NCBI RefSeq assembly: GCF_014269185.2
Contig: NZ_JABWRZ020000001.1
Coordinates: forward strand, 87,001-151,000
Reading direction: 5' to 3'
Length of the DNA stretch: 64,000 bases
From: Pseudomonas oryzicola
GTDB lineage: Bacteria; Pseudomonadota; Gammaproteobacteria; Pseudomonadales; Pseudomonadaceae
Positions within the stretch are counted from its first letter, which is position 1, and the number at the start of each line of letters is the position of its first letter. The notes below the pieces were generated by a model that saw only the letters and a list, made by a program, of their open reading frames with translations, made no database searches and was not told the DNA's origin. Positions 40,746 through 52,056 of this stretch are shown here, one piece after another. Both the position numbers and the translations under genes were made by a program.

Positions 40746-41963
40746 ATGACCCAGTCCCAATACCGCCCCGGCCCCGACGCCAACGGCCTGTTCGGCTCGT
40801 TCGGCGGCCGCTACGTGGCCGAAACCCTGATGCCATTGGTGCTGGACCTGGCCCGCGAATACGAAGCGGCCAAGGCAGACCCGAAATTCCTCGAAGAGCT
40901 GGCCTATTTCCAGCGCGACTACATCGGCCGCCCCAACCCGCTGTATTTCGCCGAACGCCTGACCGAACACTGCGGCGGTGCAAAAATTTTCTTCAAGCGT
41001 GAAGAACTCAACCACACCGGCGCGCACAAGGTGAACAACTGCATCGGCCAGGTGCTGCTGGCCAAGCGCATGGGCAAGAAGCGCCTGATCGCCGAAACCG
41101 GCGCCGGCATGCACGGCGTTGCCACTGCTACCGTTGCCGCGCGCTTCGGCCTGCCTTGCGTGATCTACATGGGCGCCACCGACATCGAGCGCCAGCAGGC
41201 CAACGTGTTCCGCATGAAGCTGCTGGGCGCCGAGATCGTCCCGGTCACCGCAGGCACCGGCACCCTCAAAGACGCCATGAACGAGGCCCTGCGCGACTGG
41301 GTCACCAACGTCGAAGACACCTTCTACCTGATCGGTACCGTGGCCGGCCCACATCCGTACCCGGCCATGGTTCGCGACTTCCAGTCGATCATCGGCAAGG
41401 AAACCCGCGCCCAGTTGCAAGAGAAGGAGGGTCGCCTGCCAGACAGCCTGGTCGCCTGCGTCGGTGGCGGTTCCAACGCCATGGGCCTGTTCCATGAATT
41501 CCTCGAAGAGCCGAGCGTGCAGATCATTGGCGTCGAAGCCGGTGGCCACGGCGTGCACACCGACAAGCATGCCGCCAGCCTCAACGGTGGCGTACCAGGC
41601 GTGCTGCACGGCAACCGTACCTACCTGCTGCAGGATGCAGACGGCCAGATTACCGACGCCCACTCGATTTCCGCCGGCCTGGACTACCCGGGCATCGGCC
41701 CGGAGCACGCCTACCTGCACGAAGTTAAACGTGTGGAATACGTCAGCATCACCGACGACGAAGCGCTGGATGCGTTTCACACTACCTGCCGCCTGGAAGG
41801 CATCATCCCGGCCCTGGAGAGCTCCCATGCCCTGGCCGAGGCGATCAAGCGCGCGCCGAAGCTGCCCAAGGACCACCTGATGGTCGTGTGCCTGTCGGGC
41901 CGCGGCGACAAAGACATGCAAACCGTCATGAACCACATGGCTGCCCAGGAGAAACAGGCATGA
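40746..41963 (+). CDS. trpB: Tryptophan synthase beta chain
   Basis: 405 residues. Condenses indole with serine using pyridoxal phosphate. The PLP lysine is in HTGAHKVNN (Lys95), the phosphate loop GGGSNAMG is present, and the N-terminus [15 protein letters not shown] is typical. It overlaps trpA (ATGA). Confidence 0.97.
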   Translation: MTQSQYRPGPDANGLFGSFGGRYVAETLMPLVLDLAREYEAAKADPKFLEELAYFQRDYIGRPNPLYFAERLTEHCGGAKIFFKREELNHTGAHKVNNCIGQVLLAKRMGKKRLIAETGAGMHGVATATVAARFGLPCVIYMGATDIERQQANVFRMKLLGAEIVPVTAGTGTLKDAMNEALRDWVTNVEDTFYLIGTVAGPHPYPAMVRDFQSIIGKETRAQLQEKEGRLPDSLVACVGGGSNAMGLFHEFLEEPSVQIIGVEAGGHGVHTDKHAASLNGGVPGVLHGNRTYLLQDADGQITDAHSISAGLDYPGIGPEHAYLHEVKRVEYVSITDDEALDAFHTTCRLEGIIPALESSHALAEAIKRAPKLPKDHLMVVCLSGRGDKDMQTVMNHMAAQEKQA

Positions 41964-42769
41964 GCCGTCTTGAACAACGCTTCGCCGAGTTGAAGGCCGA
42001 AGGCCGCTCGGCACTGGTCACCTTCATCACCGCAGGCGACCCGGGCTATGACGCCTCGCTGCAGATCCTCAAGGGTCTGCCGGCAGCCGGTGCCGACGTG
42101 ATCGAACTGGGCATGCCGTTCACCGACCCGATGGCCGATGGCGTGGCCATCCAGCTGGCCACCCTGCGCGCCCTGGAAGCCGGCCAGACCCTGGCCAAGA
42201 CCCTGCAGATGGTTCGCGATTTCCGTGTGGATGACCAGGCCACGCCGATCGTGCTGATGGGCTACTACAACCCGATCCACCGTTTTGGCGTGGAACAGTT
42301 CGTGGCCGAGGCCAGGCAAGCGGGCGTCGATGGCCTGATCATCGTCGACCTGCCGCCGGAGCACGACGCCGAACTGGCCACCCCGGCGCAGGCCGCAGGC
42401 ATCGACTTCATCCGCCTGACCACCCCGACTACCGACGATGTGCGCCTGCCGCGCGTGCTGGAGCGCAGCTCCGGGTTCGTCTACTACGTGTCGGTGGCTG
42501 GTGTCACCGGTGCCGGCTCGGCGACCACTGAACACGTGACCGAGGCCATTACCCGCCTGCGTCGGCATACCGACCTGCCGATCAGCGTTGGCTTCGGTAT
42601 TCGTACGCCGGAGCAGGCGGCGAACATCGCCCGCCTGGCGGATGGTGTGGTGGTGGGTTCGGCATTGGTCGACAAGATCGCCCAGGCCAAGAGTGGCGAG
42701 CAAGCGGTGAACGATGTGTTGAGCCTCTGCTCGGCACTGGCTGAAGGGGTGCGCGGCGCTCGCCGCTGA
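41960..42769 (+). CDS. trpA: Tryptophan synthase alpha chain
   Basis: 269 residues. Cleaves indole-3-glycerol phosphate to indole, passed to TrpB by a tunnel. The catalytic Glu and Asp lie in [29 protein letters not shown] and [13 protein letters not shown] complete the family pattern. Start ATG overlaps the trpB stop. Confidence 0.97.
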   Translation: MSRLEQRFAELKAEGRSALVTFITAGDPGYDASLQILKGLPAAGADVIELGMPFTDPMADGVAIQLATLRALEAGQTLAKTLQMVRDFRVDDQATPIVLMGYYNPIHRFGVEQFVAEARQAGVDGLIIVDLPPEHDAELATPAQAAGIDFIRLTTPTTDDVRLPRVLERSSGFVYYVSVAGVTGAGSATTEHVTEAITRLRRHTDLPISVGFGIRTPEQAANIARLADGVVVGSALVDKIAQAKSGEQAVNDVLSLCSALAEGVRGARR

Positions 42770-42783
42770 TCCGCGTCGCCATC

Positions 42784-42866
42784 TTCGCGGGCTCGCCCGC
42801 TCCCACAGGTACAGCGCCGTGCTCAGGCCCTGTGCTATCCCTGCGGGAGCTGGCTTGCCGGCGATG
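42784..42866. repeat. REP-type repeats after trpA
   Basis: TTCGCGGGCTCGCCCGCTCC at 42784 is a REP unit; CTGCGGGAGCTGGCTTGCCGG near 42841 is a second, divergent, opposite-oriented unit. Together they form a REP doublet after the trpBA operon. Confidence 0.65.
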
Positions 42867-42883
42867 ACGTCAACACCAACGGC

Positions 42884-43216
42884 CTAGCCTCCGAAAATCG
42901 ACAGGTCCAAAGGCCGCACAGCCCCCATCCAGATCGCATGATCACGATGGTCCGCCAGTTCATCCCCGGTCAACGGATGCATGAACACCACCAGCCCCTT
43001 GCGATACAACGCCAACCAAGGCAAGACCACCCCCACCACCTCCGGCCCGAACGCCAGCTGGCAGCTCCAATCCGGGTGTGGCCCCACTGGCTTCTGGTGC
43101 ATGCGCCCCATGGTCACCGGAAACAGTCGCGCAGCTTCCTCACACAGCTCACGGGCCTGCTCCATGGTCGCTGCGTCGTAGTACACGTGGGCGTGGTAAC
43201 CCTTGATCCTCTGCAC
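42884..43216 (-). CDS. DOPA 4,5-dioxygenase family protein
   Basis: 110 residues from a GTG at 43216 preceded by AGGAG. GYHAHVYYDAATMEQARELC, PVGPHPDWSCQLAFGPE and LVVFMHPLTGDELADHRDHA carry the conserved His residues of the DOPA dioxygenase-like family. Bacterial members are small and mostly uncharacterised; aromatic ring cleavage is possible. Confidence 0.85.
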   Translation of the reverse strand: MQRIKGYHAHVYYDAATMEQARELCEEAARLFPVTMGRMHQKPVGPHPDWSCQLAFGPEVVGVVLPWLALYRKGLVVFMHPLTGDELADHRDHAIWMGAVRPLDLSIFGG

Positions 43217-43267
43217 GATAACTCCTGATTGCGGTCCAACCATCACCACCTGCAAGGGAGTGATGCC

Positions 43268-43885
43268 GTGAAAAACGCCGAAACGCCAGTGTTCAAGCTG
43301 GTCCTGTTCGGGCCTGAAAGCAGCTTGGGCAACGCCCTGATGGTCGAACTGCTGTCGCGCCAGCACGAAGTCACGGCCGTGGTGAATGACCTCAACCGCC
43401 ACGCGCCGCGCCCGGGCCTGCATTTCAAGATAGGCGGGCTGGGCGATGCCGACCAGGCGGAACAGGGAGCGGCAGGTGGATCGGCGGTTATTGCTCTGTT
43501 ATCGGCGCTGGCGCCGGGCGACCTGCCCGGCCAAGCGCGCATGAGCGAGGCGCTGATGGCCGGGCTCAAGCGCACGACTATACGCCGGCTGTTGCTGGTG
43601 GGCGATTTCGATGTGCTGGATGAACCGGGCAAGTACAGTGAAGCGGAGCGGGAATGCGTGGACCAGGTGGTCGATGGGTTGCAGCGCAGTCCCTTGCACT
43701 GGACGTTGATCAACGCTCCGCAGGAGCTGCCTGGGTTGGGAATGGAGCATTTTCGCAGCACCGAGAACACGTTGGAGCCGGGGTTGGCGGAGCCGTTGCG
43801 GCACTTGGCCAGGGTCGCGGCGGGCATGGTGGATATGCTGGAACTGGATTTGCACCGGGGCGAGCATCTCAACTTTGTGGTCTAG
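43268..43885 (+). CDS. NAD(P)-binding Rossmann-type protein, unrecognised role
   Basis: 205 residues from a GTG at 43268 with GGGAG seven bases upstream. KLVLFGPESSLGNALMVELL is a Rossmann-like nucleotide-binding start resembling NAD-dependent epimerase or NmrA-like proteins (LRRLLLVGDFDVL-type strand later). No catalytic Tyr-x-x-x-Lys is obvious. The function is unknown. Confidence 0.7.
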   Translation: MKNAETPVFKLVLFGPESSLGNALMVELLSRQHEVTAVVNDLNRHAPRPGLHFKIGGLGDADQAEQGAAGGSAVIALLSALAPGDLPGQARMSEALMAGLKRTTIRRLLLVGDFDVLDEPGKYSEAERECVDQVVDGLQRSPLHWTLINAPQELPGLGMEHFRSTENTLEPGLAEPLRHLARVAAGMVDMLELDLHRGEHLNFVV

Positions 43886-43917
43886 ATTGCCGGGGCTGCG
43901 CAGCAGCCCCGGCGACC

Positions 43918-44817
43918 TCAAAGGCTGCGCTCACACTCCAACCAATTCACAAACCGCTCGATCAGCGCCCCACGCCGTTTACGCGGCGGCAGCACCACGT
44001 AATAACCCCGCGCCGACCGCAAACTCCCTTCCAGTGGTCGACACAGCAACCCTTGCTCCACCAACCCGTCCACCAGATGCCCCCAGCCAATAGCCACGCC
44101 CTGGCCGGCGATTGCCGCCTGAATCAGCAACGTATAGTTATCGAACCGCAACTGCCCCGGCGGCGGCGGGCTGGCCACGCCAAACCCGCGAAACACCCCT
44201 GTCCAGTCGAACCAACGGCTGGCCTGCTCGCCCTTCAGGTGCAGCAACGGCAATCGTTGCAAAGCCTCGGCTGACAAGGGTTTGCCATGAACCAGCCGAG
44301 GGCTGCAGACCGGGAAAACCTCTTCATCGAACAGCCAACGGCTCTCGCCCTGGTGAAAGCGTCCGTCGCCAAACAGTACTGCCACATCGATGTCCGGGCG
44401 CAACATGCCCTGGCTGCGCTCGCCGGTCACCAGGCTCACATCCACCTGTGGATAAGCCTCGTGAAAGCGCTGCAACCGCGGCATCAACCAGAACGCCGCA
44501 AAGGCAAAGTCGGTCGCCACCTGCAGTACTTCGCGCTGGCCACGGCCAGTGGCCTGGGCAATGCCGTCATCCATGGCCTGCAGGCCTTGATGCACCTGGT
44601 CAAACAACACTCGACCAGCCTCGGTCAGCTCGATGCCCCGGTAAATGCGGTCGAACAAGCGTGTGCCCAACTGAGCCTCCAGCCGTTTGACCTGCTGGCT
44701 CACTGCCGGCTGCGTGGTACCCAGCTCCAGCGCCGCAGCAGTGAAACCACGCAGCCGCGCAGCGGCCTCGAACACGCGCAAGGTATCCAGCGACAAGTCG
44801 GCGAGGTGGTCAAACAT
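43918..44817 (-). CDS. LysR-type regulator of choline-O-sulfate use
   Basis: 299 residues: DNA-binding domain with LDTLRVFEAAARLRGFTAAA and GTTQPAVSQQVKRLEAQLG, then an effector domain. It is divergent from betC with a 108-bp gap, so control of the choline sulfatase genes, probably with choline-O-sulfate or choline as effector, is inferred from position. Confidence 0.88.
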   Translation of the reverse strand: MFDHLADLSLDTLRVFEAAARLRGFTAAALELGTTQPAVSQQVKRLEAQLGTRLFDRIYRGIELTEAGRVLFDQVHQGLQAMDDGIAQATGRGQREVLQVATDFAFAAFWLMPRLQRFHEAYPQVDVSLVTGERSQGMLRPDIDVAVLFGDGRFHQGESRWLFDEEVFPVCSPRLVHGKPLSAEALQRLPLLHLKGEQASRWFDWTGVFRGFGVASPPPPGQLRFDNYTLLIQAAIAGQGVAIGWGHLVDGLVEQGLLCRPLEGSLRSARGYYVVLPPRKRRGALIERFVNWLECERSL

Positions 44818-44925
44818 AAGCGTGGCTAATCCTACTCATTGTCCGCCATGGGCTTTACCCATGTTATCCACAGTCGCATCTTGATAGGCAAGCGGTTCGC
44901 ATAACTCTCAACGATGGAAGCCACC
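44818..44925. promoter_or_regulatory. Divergent control region between the LysR gene and betC
   Basis: This 108-bp gap must carry the promoters of the two divergent genes and the regulator binding site. No exact site could be fixed by eye. Confidence 0.5.
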
Positions 44926-46443
44926 ATGACGCGTCCGAATATCCTGTTCATCATGGCCGACCAGATGGCCGCGCCCTTGCTGCCGATCTACGCCCCTTCG
45001 CCGATCCAGATGCCGCACCTGAGCCGCCTGGCCGAGCAAGCGGTGGTGTTCGACGCGGCCTACTGCAACAGCCCGCTGTGCGCCCCGTCTCGTTTCACCT
45101 TGGTCAGTGGCCAGCTGCCCAGCCGCATTGGTGCCTACGACAACGCCGCCGATTTCCCCGCCGATGTACCGACCTATGCCCATTACCTGCGCCGCCTGGG
45201 CTACCGCACTGCGCTGTCAGGCAAGATGCACTTTTGTGGCCCGGACCAGTTGCATGGTTACGAAGAACGTCTGACCAGCGATATCTACCCGGCAGACTAC
45301 GGCTGGGCGGTGAACTGGGATGAGCCAGAGGTGCGCCCAAGCTGGTATCACAACATGTCGTCGGTGCTGCAGGCCGGCCCGTGCGTGCGTACCAACCAGC
45401 TGGATTTCGACGAAGAAGTGCTGTTCAAGGCGCGCCAGTATTTATACGACCACGTCCGCGAAAACGATGGTCGGCCGTTCTGCCTGACCGTGTCGATGAC
45501 TCACCCGCACGACCCATACACCATCCCCAGGCGCTACTGGGATCGCTACGAGGGTGTGGATATCCCCATGCCACGCGCCGAGTTCGCCCAGGCGGAACTC
45601 GATCCCCACTCGCAGCGCCTGCTGAAAGTCTACGACCTGTGGAACAAGCCGCTGCCTGTGGACAAGATCCGCGATGCCCGCCGCGCCTACTTCGGCGCGT
45701 GCAGCTACATCGACGACAACATCGGCGAGCTGCTGCAAACCCTCGAGGAATGCGACTTGGCCGACAACACCGTGATCGTGTTCTCCGGCGACCACGGCGA
45801 CATGCTCGGCGAGCGGGGCCTCTGGTACAAGATGCACTGGTTCGAGATGTCGGCGCGGGTACCGCTGCTGATACACGCGCCGAAGCGCTTCGCGGCGGGC
45901 CGGGTGAGCGCCTCGGTATCGACCTGCGACTTGCTGCCTACATTGGTCGAACTGGCCGGCGGGGCTGTGGATAAAAACCTGCACCTGGATGGCCGCTCGC
46001 TGCTCGGCCACCTGCAAGGGCAGGGCGGCCACGACGAGGTCATCGGCGAGTACATGGCCGAAGGCACGGTCGGGCCGCTGATGATGATCCGCCGCGGGCC
46101 GTACAAGTTCGTGTACAGCGAAGACGACCCGTGCCTACTCTATGACCTGAGCCGCGACCCGCACGAGCGGGAGAACCTCACCAGCAGCCCGGACCACCAG
46201 GCGCTGCTGCAGGCATTTGTCGATGAAGCACAACAACGTTGGGACATCCCCAGCCTGCGCCAGCAGGTACTGGCCAGCCAGCGCCGCCGCCGCCTGGTGG
46301 CCGAGGCGCTGGCCATCGGCAAGCTGAAAAGCTGGGACCACCAACCCTGGGTGGACGCCAGCCAACAGTACATGCGCAACCACATCGATCTCGACGACCT
46401 CGAGCGCAAGGCACGTTATCCACAGCCCGCACCCTTGGAATGA
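44926..46443 (+). CDS. betC: Choline sulfatase
   Basis: 505 residues. Hydrolyses choline-O-sulfate to choline and sulfate in the cytoplasm. The sulfatase motif CAPSR (Cys52, to be converted to formylglycine) and the metal-binding NILFIMADQM are present; the C-terminus (LKSWDHQPWVDASQQYMRNH) is typical of BetC. The ATG at 44926 is preferred because GGAAG precedes it; 44914 is in frame but lacks a site. Confidence 0.95.
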   Translation: MTRPNILFIMADQMAAPLLPIYAPSPIQMPHLSRLAEQAVVFDAAYCNSPLCAPSRFTLVSGQLPSRIGAYDNAADFPADVPTYAHYLRRLGYRTALSGKMHFCGPDQLHGYEERLTSDIYPADYGWAVNWDEPEVRPSWYHNMSSVLQAGPCVRTNQLDFDEEVLFKARQYLYDHVRENDGRPFCLTVSMTHPHDPYTIPRRYWDRYEGVDIPMPRAEFAQAELDPHSQRLLKVYDLWNKPLPVDKIRDARRAYFGACSYIDDNIGELLQTLEECDLADNTVIVFSGDHGDMLGERGLWYKMHWFEMSARVPLLIHAPKRFAAGRVSASVSTCDLLPTLVELAGGAVDKNLHLDGRSLLGHLQGQGGHDEVIGEYMAEGTVGPLMMIRRGPYKFVYSEDDPCLLYDLSRDPHERENLTSSPDHQALLQAFVDEAQQRWDIPSLRQQVLASQRRRRLVAEALAIGKLKSWDHQPWVDASQQYMRNHIDLDDLERKARYPQPAPLE

Positions 46444-46459
46444 GTAAAGAGAGGCCGCC

Positions 46460-47389
46460 ATGCATAAGTTCTCCGCCGCCGTGTTCGCCTTGGCCATCAA
46501 CCTGGGCATGGGCACCGCTCACGCCGCCGACAGCGACACGCAATGCACTACCGTGAAATTGGCCGACCCCGGCTGGAGCGACATTGCCTCGACCAACGCC
46601 GTGGCTCGCCTGCTACTGGAAAGCCTGGGTTATCAGGTAAAGATCGACAGCCTGGCGGTACCGATCATCTATGGTGGCCTCAAAGATGGCCGCGTGGATG
46701 CCTTCCTCGGTAACTGGATGCCAGCGCAACAGGGCTTTCATGACAAGTTCATCGCCAATGGCGACGTGAAGCAGCTGTCACGCAATCTGGAGGGAACCGA
46801 GTTCACCCTGGCCGTGCCAGATTACGTGTGGAATGCCGGCGTCAAGGACTTTGCCGACCTGCAGAAGCACGCCGACCAGTTCGACAAGAAGCTTTACGGG
46901 ATTGGCTCTGGAGCTCCGGCCAACCTGTCACTGAAGGAAATCATCGACCAGAATGAGTTCAATCTTGGCCAATGGAAGCTGGTGGAATCCAGCGAACAGG
47001 CGATGCTGGCGCAGGTCGACCGGGCAGTGAAAAAACAGCAGTTCATCACTTTCCTCGGCTGGACCCCGCACCCGATGAACGTGAAGTTGAAAATGCATTA
47101 CCTGACCGGCGGGGAAAAGTGGTTCGGCAGCAAAGGCGATGTCTATACCCTGACCCGCAAGGGTTATCCCCAAGCCTGCCCCAATGCAGCGAAGATGCTG
47201 GAGAACCTGAAGTTCACGCTGGAAATGGAAAACAGCATCATGGCCGAGGTTGTGGACAAGAAGATAAGCTTCGACGAAGCAGCCAAGGCTTGGGGTAAAG
47301 CGCATCCCGAGGTGCTGGAGAGATGGTTGGCCGGAGTGAGCACCAGGACCGATGGCAACGCCCTGGAGGCCGTCAAAGCCAAGCTGTAA
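46460..47389 (+). CDS. Choline/choline-sulfate ABC transporter substrate-binding protein
   Basis: 309 residues with a signal peptide (HKFSAAVFALAINLGMGTAHA). The mature part has the OpuAC/ChoX fold pattern: VKLADPGWSDIASTNAVARL, GRVDAFLGNWMPAQQGF and FLGWTPHPMNVKLKMHYLTG with ligand-binding Trp residues. It is 16 bp after betC, so import of choline-O-sulfate or choline is likely. Permease and ATPase genes are not in the window, so it may share a transporter encoded elsewhere. Confidence 0.9.
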   Translation: MHKFSAAVFALAINLGMGTAHAADSDTQCTTVKLADPGWSDIASTNAVARLLLESLGYQVKIDSLAVPIIYGGLKDGRVDAFLGNWMPAQQGFHDKFIANGDVKQLSRNLEGTEFTLAVPDYVWNAGVKDFADLQKHADQFDKKLYGIGSGAPANLSLKEIIDQNEFNLGQWKLVESSEQAMLAQVDRAVKKQQFITFLGWTPHPMNVKLKMHYLTGGEKWFGSKGDVYTLTRKGYPQACPNAAKMLENLKFTLEMENSIMAEVVDKKISFDEAAKAWGKAHPEVLERWLAGVSTRTDGNALEAVKAKL

Positions 47390-47410
47390 CCTCACAAGCG
47401 ACACCTCATC

Positions 47411-47497
47411 CTGTGGGAGCGGGCATGCCCGCGAACACCGGCGAAGCCGGTGCCATCCACCGCGGTGGCTTCTTCGCGGGCTCACCCGCTCCCGCAG
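47411..47497. repeat. REP doublet (REPIN)
   Basis: CTGTGGGAGCGGGCATGCCC at 47411 and, inverted, TTCGCGGGCTCACCCGCTCC at 47472 form a REP pair around ACCGGCGAAGCCGGT and CCACCGCGGTGG palindromes. It lies between the binding protein gene and the SulP gene. Confidence 0.75.
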
Positions 47498-47530
47498 TTT
47501 GGCGAAAACCTTAAGGATTGTGGAAAACCC

Positions 47531-49096
47531 ATGCATCGCCTCACTCACCTGCTGCCCTTCCTCACCTGGCTGCCGCGCCAATCGGGCCGCAGCCTGCGCC
47601 AGGACCTGCTGGTGGGCCTGAGCGGTGCCATCCTCGCCCTGCCACAATCCATCGCCTACGCCCTGATCGCCGGCCTGCCCGCCGAATACGGCCTGTACGC
47701 CGCCATCGTGCCGGTGCTGATCGCCTGCCTGTGGGGCTCGTCCTGGCACCTTATCTGTGGCCCGACCGCCGCCATTTCCATCGTTCTCTATGCCAGCATC
47801 AGCCCGCTGGCCGTGGCCGGCAGCGCAGACTACGTAACCCTGGTGCTGTTGCTGACCTTCCTCGGCGGCCTCTTCCAGTTGCTGCTTGGGCTTTTGCGCT
47901 TCGGCGCGCTGGTCAACTTCGTCTCCCATTCCGTGGTGCTTGGTTTCACCCTGGGCGCGGCTATCGTCATTGCCCTGGGCCAGTTGCCCAACCTGCTGGG
48001 CATGGACCTGCCCAGCCAGGCCACTGCGCTGAAAACCGCGCAGGGCCTGGCCAGCCACGCTGGTGAAGTAGACCTGCCCTCCTTGGTGCTGGGCCTGGCC
48101 ACCGTGGCGATCGGCGTAGCCTTCAAGCTCTGGCGCCCACGCTGGCCGAGCCTGTTGATCAGCCTGATTCTGGTCAGCTTGCTGGCCTGGTCGCTGCCCG
48201 GCTTGTTTGGCCATGTACCGCGAGTGCCAGCATTCACCGGCCAACTGCCACCGTTCAGCCCGCTACCCTTGCTGGATGTAGAACTGGTTCTGCGGCTACT
48301 GCCCAGCGCCGTGGCGGTGGGCATGCTCGGGCTGGTCACCAGCCTGTCGATTGCGCGCTCGTTGTCGGCACGCTCGGAGCAGTTGATCAACGCTGATCAG
48401 GAAATCCGCGCCCAGGGCCTGTCGAACATCATCGGGGCATTCTTCTCCGGTTATCTGTCTTCCGGCTCCTTCACCCGCTCCGGGTTGAGCTTCGACGCTG
48501 GCGCCCGCTCCCCCCTGGCCGGGGTGTTCTCAGCGCTGTGGGTGGCGGTGTTTGCCGTTGCCGGGGCCGGGTTGATTGCACATCTGCCGATTCCGGCCAT
48601 GGCCGGCAGCATTCTGTTGATCTGCTGGGGGTTGGTGGACCACCGCGCGATTCGCGCGCTGTTCCGGGTCAGCCGTTCGGAATTCCTGGTCATGGCACTG
48701 ACAGCGGCGGCGACGTTGTTGCTGGAGCTACAAACCGCAATCTATGCCGGGGTGTTGGCATCGCTGTTCTTCTATCTGAAGCGCACGTCACGGCCAAGGG
48801 TGCAGCAAAGTCGTGAAGGGGAGGCGGACGTACTGCGGGTAGGTGGGTCGATTTTCTTTGGTGCAGCGCCTTACCTGCAGGTGCGCTTGCAGCGCTGCCA
48901 GGGGCCGCACGTGGTGATCGATGCACGGCAGGTGAACTTTATCGACTATTCCGGTGTGGACATGTTGCACCGCGAGGCGCGGCGGTTGCGACGGGCAGGG
49001 GGAAGCCTGACCTTGCATCGGGCCAGGCCGCAGGTGATCGAGGAACTGCAGAAGCTGGAAGGGGCGGCGTTGTGCCCGATCCGGTTTGAGGAGTGA
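47531..49096 (+). CDS. SulP family sulfate/anion transporter with STAS domain
   Basis: 521 residues. The SulP membrane domain (LVGLSGAILALPQSIAYALI, GLYAAIVPVLIACLWGSSWH) is followed by a STAS domain from about residue 440 (GSIFFGAAPYLQVRLQRC, NFIDYSGVDMLHRE). Being downstream of betC, it could handle the sulfate released from choline-O-sulfate. It is distinct from the SulP gene beside the carbonic anhydrase. Confidence 0.88.
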   Translation: MHRLTHLLPFLTWLPRQSGRSLRQDLLVGLSGAILALPQSIAYALIAGLPAEYGLYAAIVPVLIACLWGSSWHLICGPTAAISIVLYASISPLAVAGSADYVTLVLLLTFLGGLFQLLLGLLRFGALVNFVSHSVVLGFTLGAAIVIALGQLPNLLGMDLPSQATALKTAQGLASHAGEVDLPSLVLGLATVAIGVAFKLWRPRWPSLLISLILVSLLAWSLPGLFGHVPRVPAFTGQLPPFSPLPLLDVELVLRLLPSAVAVGMLGLVTSLSIARSLSARSEQLINADQEIRAQGLSNIIGAFFSGYLSSGSFTRSGLSFDAGARSPLAGVFSALWVAVFAVAGAGLIAHLPIPAMAGSILLICWGLVDHRAIRALFRVSRSEFLVMALTAAATLLLELQTAIYAGVLASLFFYLKRTSRPRVQQSREGEADVLRVGGSIFFGAAPYLQVRLQRCQGPHVVIDARQVNFIDYSGVDMLHREARRLRRAGGSLTLHRARPQVIEELQKLEGAALCPIRFEE

Positions 49097-49135
49097 TGGC
49101 AGAGATATTGGGACTGCTTTGCAGCCCCGGCAATC

Positions 49136-49960
49136 TCAACCGCGAGCCAGCTGCCGGCGCAACTCAGCCAATACTGGCGCCGTATCCGGTCGCACCCCAC
49201 GCCAGATAAAGAATGCCTCAGCCGCTTGCTCAGCCAGCATCCCCAAGCCGTCCAGCACCTTGGCTGCCCCCAGCTTCTTGGCCCACTGGCAAAACGGCGT
49301 CGGCTCCTTGCCATACATCATGTCGTAACAAACCGTCCGCCCCGCCTCGACCAGACTGTCGGCAATCGGCGGCAACTCCCCGGCCAGGCTCGCCGAGGTA
49401 GCGTTGATGATCACATCCACTGGTTCCTGTAACCAGGCAAACCCGCTGGCCACCACCGGCCCCAGTTCATCGAACTCACGCGCCAGCTGCTCGGCCTTTT
49501 CCACGGTGCGGTTGGCAATTACCAGCGACTGCGGCTTGTGCGCCAGGATCGGCTCCAGCACGCCGCGCACGGCGCCACCGGCACCGAGGATCAGGATGCG
49601 TTTGCCTGCCAGCTCGACCCCGGCATTCACCGTCAGGTCGCGCACCAGGCCCGCGCCATCGGTGTTGTCGCCCTGCAACGTACCGTCGGCCAGCTTGCTC
49701 AGCGTGTTCACTGCGCCGGCGCGCTGGGCGCGCGGGGTCAGGCTGTCACACAGGCGGTAGGCCTCTTCCTTGAACGGCACGGTGACATTGGCGCCGCTGC
49801 CTTGCTTGAAAAAGCCGCGCGCACAGTCGCTGAACTCGTCCAGTGGCGCCAGCAGAGTTGCGTATTCCAGGTCCTCACCGGTCTGTTCGGCAAACAGGCG
49901 GTGGATCAGCGGCGACTTGCTGTGGCCGATGGGGTTACCGAAAACGACGTACTGGTCCAT
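49136..49960 (-). CDS. aroE: Shikimate dehydrogenase
   Basis: 274 residues. Reduces 3-dehydroshikimate with [25 protein letters not shown] at the N-terminus, [10 protein letters not shown] with the catalytic Lys, GDNTDGAG with the catalytic Asp, and the nucleotide loop [12 protein letters not shown] are present. It is 25 bp downstream of hemF on the same strand. Confidence 0.96.
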   Translation of the reverse strand: MDQYVVFGNPIGHSKSPLIHRLFAEQTGEDLEYATLLAPLDEFSDCARGFFKQGSGANVTVPFKEEAYRLCDSLTPRAQRAGAVNTLSKLADGTLQGDNTDGAGLVRDLTVNAGVELAGKRILILGAGGAVRGVLEPILAHKPQSLVIANRTVEKAEQLAREFDELGPVVASGFAWLQEPVDVIINATSASLAGELPPIADSLVEAGRTVCYDMMYGKEPTPFCQWAKKLGAAKVLDGLGMLAEQAAEAFFIWRGVRPDTAPVLAELRRQLARG

Positions 49961-49985
49961 GGCGATTCCTTGGTTGTGCACAGGC

Positions 49986-50975
<990 letters not shown>

Positions 50976-51031
50976 TCAAGCAAAGGCGTCCGATAGAAGG
51001 CCTTTCCCGATCCCGACTACAGGAGTGCGAG

Positions 51032-52009
51032 ATGGCCAAGCGTATCCAGTTCAGCCAGCATGGCGGCCCGGAAGTGCTGCAGTTTGTGGAATTCGAACCC
51101 GCTCCGCCCGGCCCGCAGCAGGTGCGTGTGCGTAACCATGCAATCGGACTCAACTTCATTGATACCTACTACCGCAGCGGGCTGTATGCGCCGCCATCCC
51201 TGCCTTCGGGGCTGGGTACCGAGGCGGCGGGGGTGGTCGAAGCTGTAGGCGAGGGCGTGACCCGCCTGAAGGTCGGCGACCGCGTCGCCCATGCCGGTGG
51301 CCCGCTGGGTGCGTACAGCGAAGTGCATACGCTGCCGGAGGCCAACCTGGTCAAGTTACCGGATAACATCAGCTTTGAGCAGGCGGCCGCGGTGATGCTC
51401 AAGGGCCTGACCGTGCAATATCTGTTGAAACAGACCTACGCGGTGAAGCCAGGCGACGTGATCCTGTTCCACGCAGCGGCCGGCGGCGTGGGTTCGTTGG
51501 CGTGCCAGTGGGCCAAGGCGCTGGGTGCCAAGCTGATCGGCACCGTCAGTTCTGCCGAGAAGGCCGAACGGGCCAAGGCGCTGGGAGCGTGGGCGACCAT
51601 CGACTACAGCCGTGAAGATGTGGCCAAGCGGGTGCTGGAACTGACCGACGGCAAGAAATGCCCGGTGGTGTATGACGGTGTGGGTGCCGACACCTGGCTG
51701 ACTTCGCTGGACTGCCTGCAGCCGCGTGGGTTGATGGTCAGCTTTGGCAATGCCTCGGGCGCGGTGAGCGGGGTGAACCTGGGGATTCTGGCGCAGAAGG
51801 GTTCGCTTTACGTGACCCGGCCGACCCTGGCGAGCTATGCCAACAATGCCGAGAACACACAGGCCATGGCCGATGACCTGTTTGCGATGATTGGCAGTGG
51901 GAAGCTGGTTGTGGATATTCAGCAGCGGTATCCGCTGAGCGAGGCGGCCAAGGCACAGGCGGAGCTGTCGGCGCGGCGGACTGTGGGGTCTACGGTATTG
52001 TTGCCTTGA
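51032..52009 (+). CDS. qor: NADPH quinone oxidoreductase
   Basis: 325 residues of the zeta-crystallin/quinone reductase family: RVRNHAIGLNFIDTYYRSGL, LGTEAAGVVEAVGEGV and the nucleotide loop AAAGGVGSLACQWAKALGA. Zinc-binding Cys residues of alcohol dehydrogenases are absent. AGGAG precedes the ATG. Divergent from hemF. Confidence 0.92.
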   Translation: MAKRIQFSQHGGPEVLQFVEFEPAPPGPQQVRVRNHAIGLNFIDTYYRSGLYAPPSLPSGLGTEAAGVVEAVGEGVTRLKVGDRVAHAGGPLGAYSEVHTLPEANLVKLPDNISFEQAAAVMLKGLTVQYLLKQTYAVKPGDVILFHAAAGGVGSLACQWAKALGAKLIGTVSSAEKAERAKALGAWATIDYSREDVAKRVLELTDGKKCPVVYDGVGADTWLTSLDCLQPRGLMVSFGNASGAVSGVNLGILAQKGSLYVTRPTLASYANNAENTQAMADDLFAMIGSGKLVVDIQQRYPLSEAAKAQAELSARRTVGSTVLLP

Positions 52010-52056
52010 ATGGTTGGGAACGCGTTAGGGCGACGATGTGTACGCCTTGAGGTTTT

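Noticed and set aside
40728..42703. Antisense open frames opposite trpB and trpA
   Set aside because: They mirror well-established genes and have no independent features.
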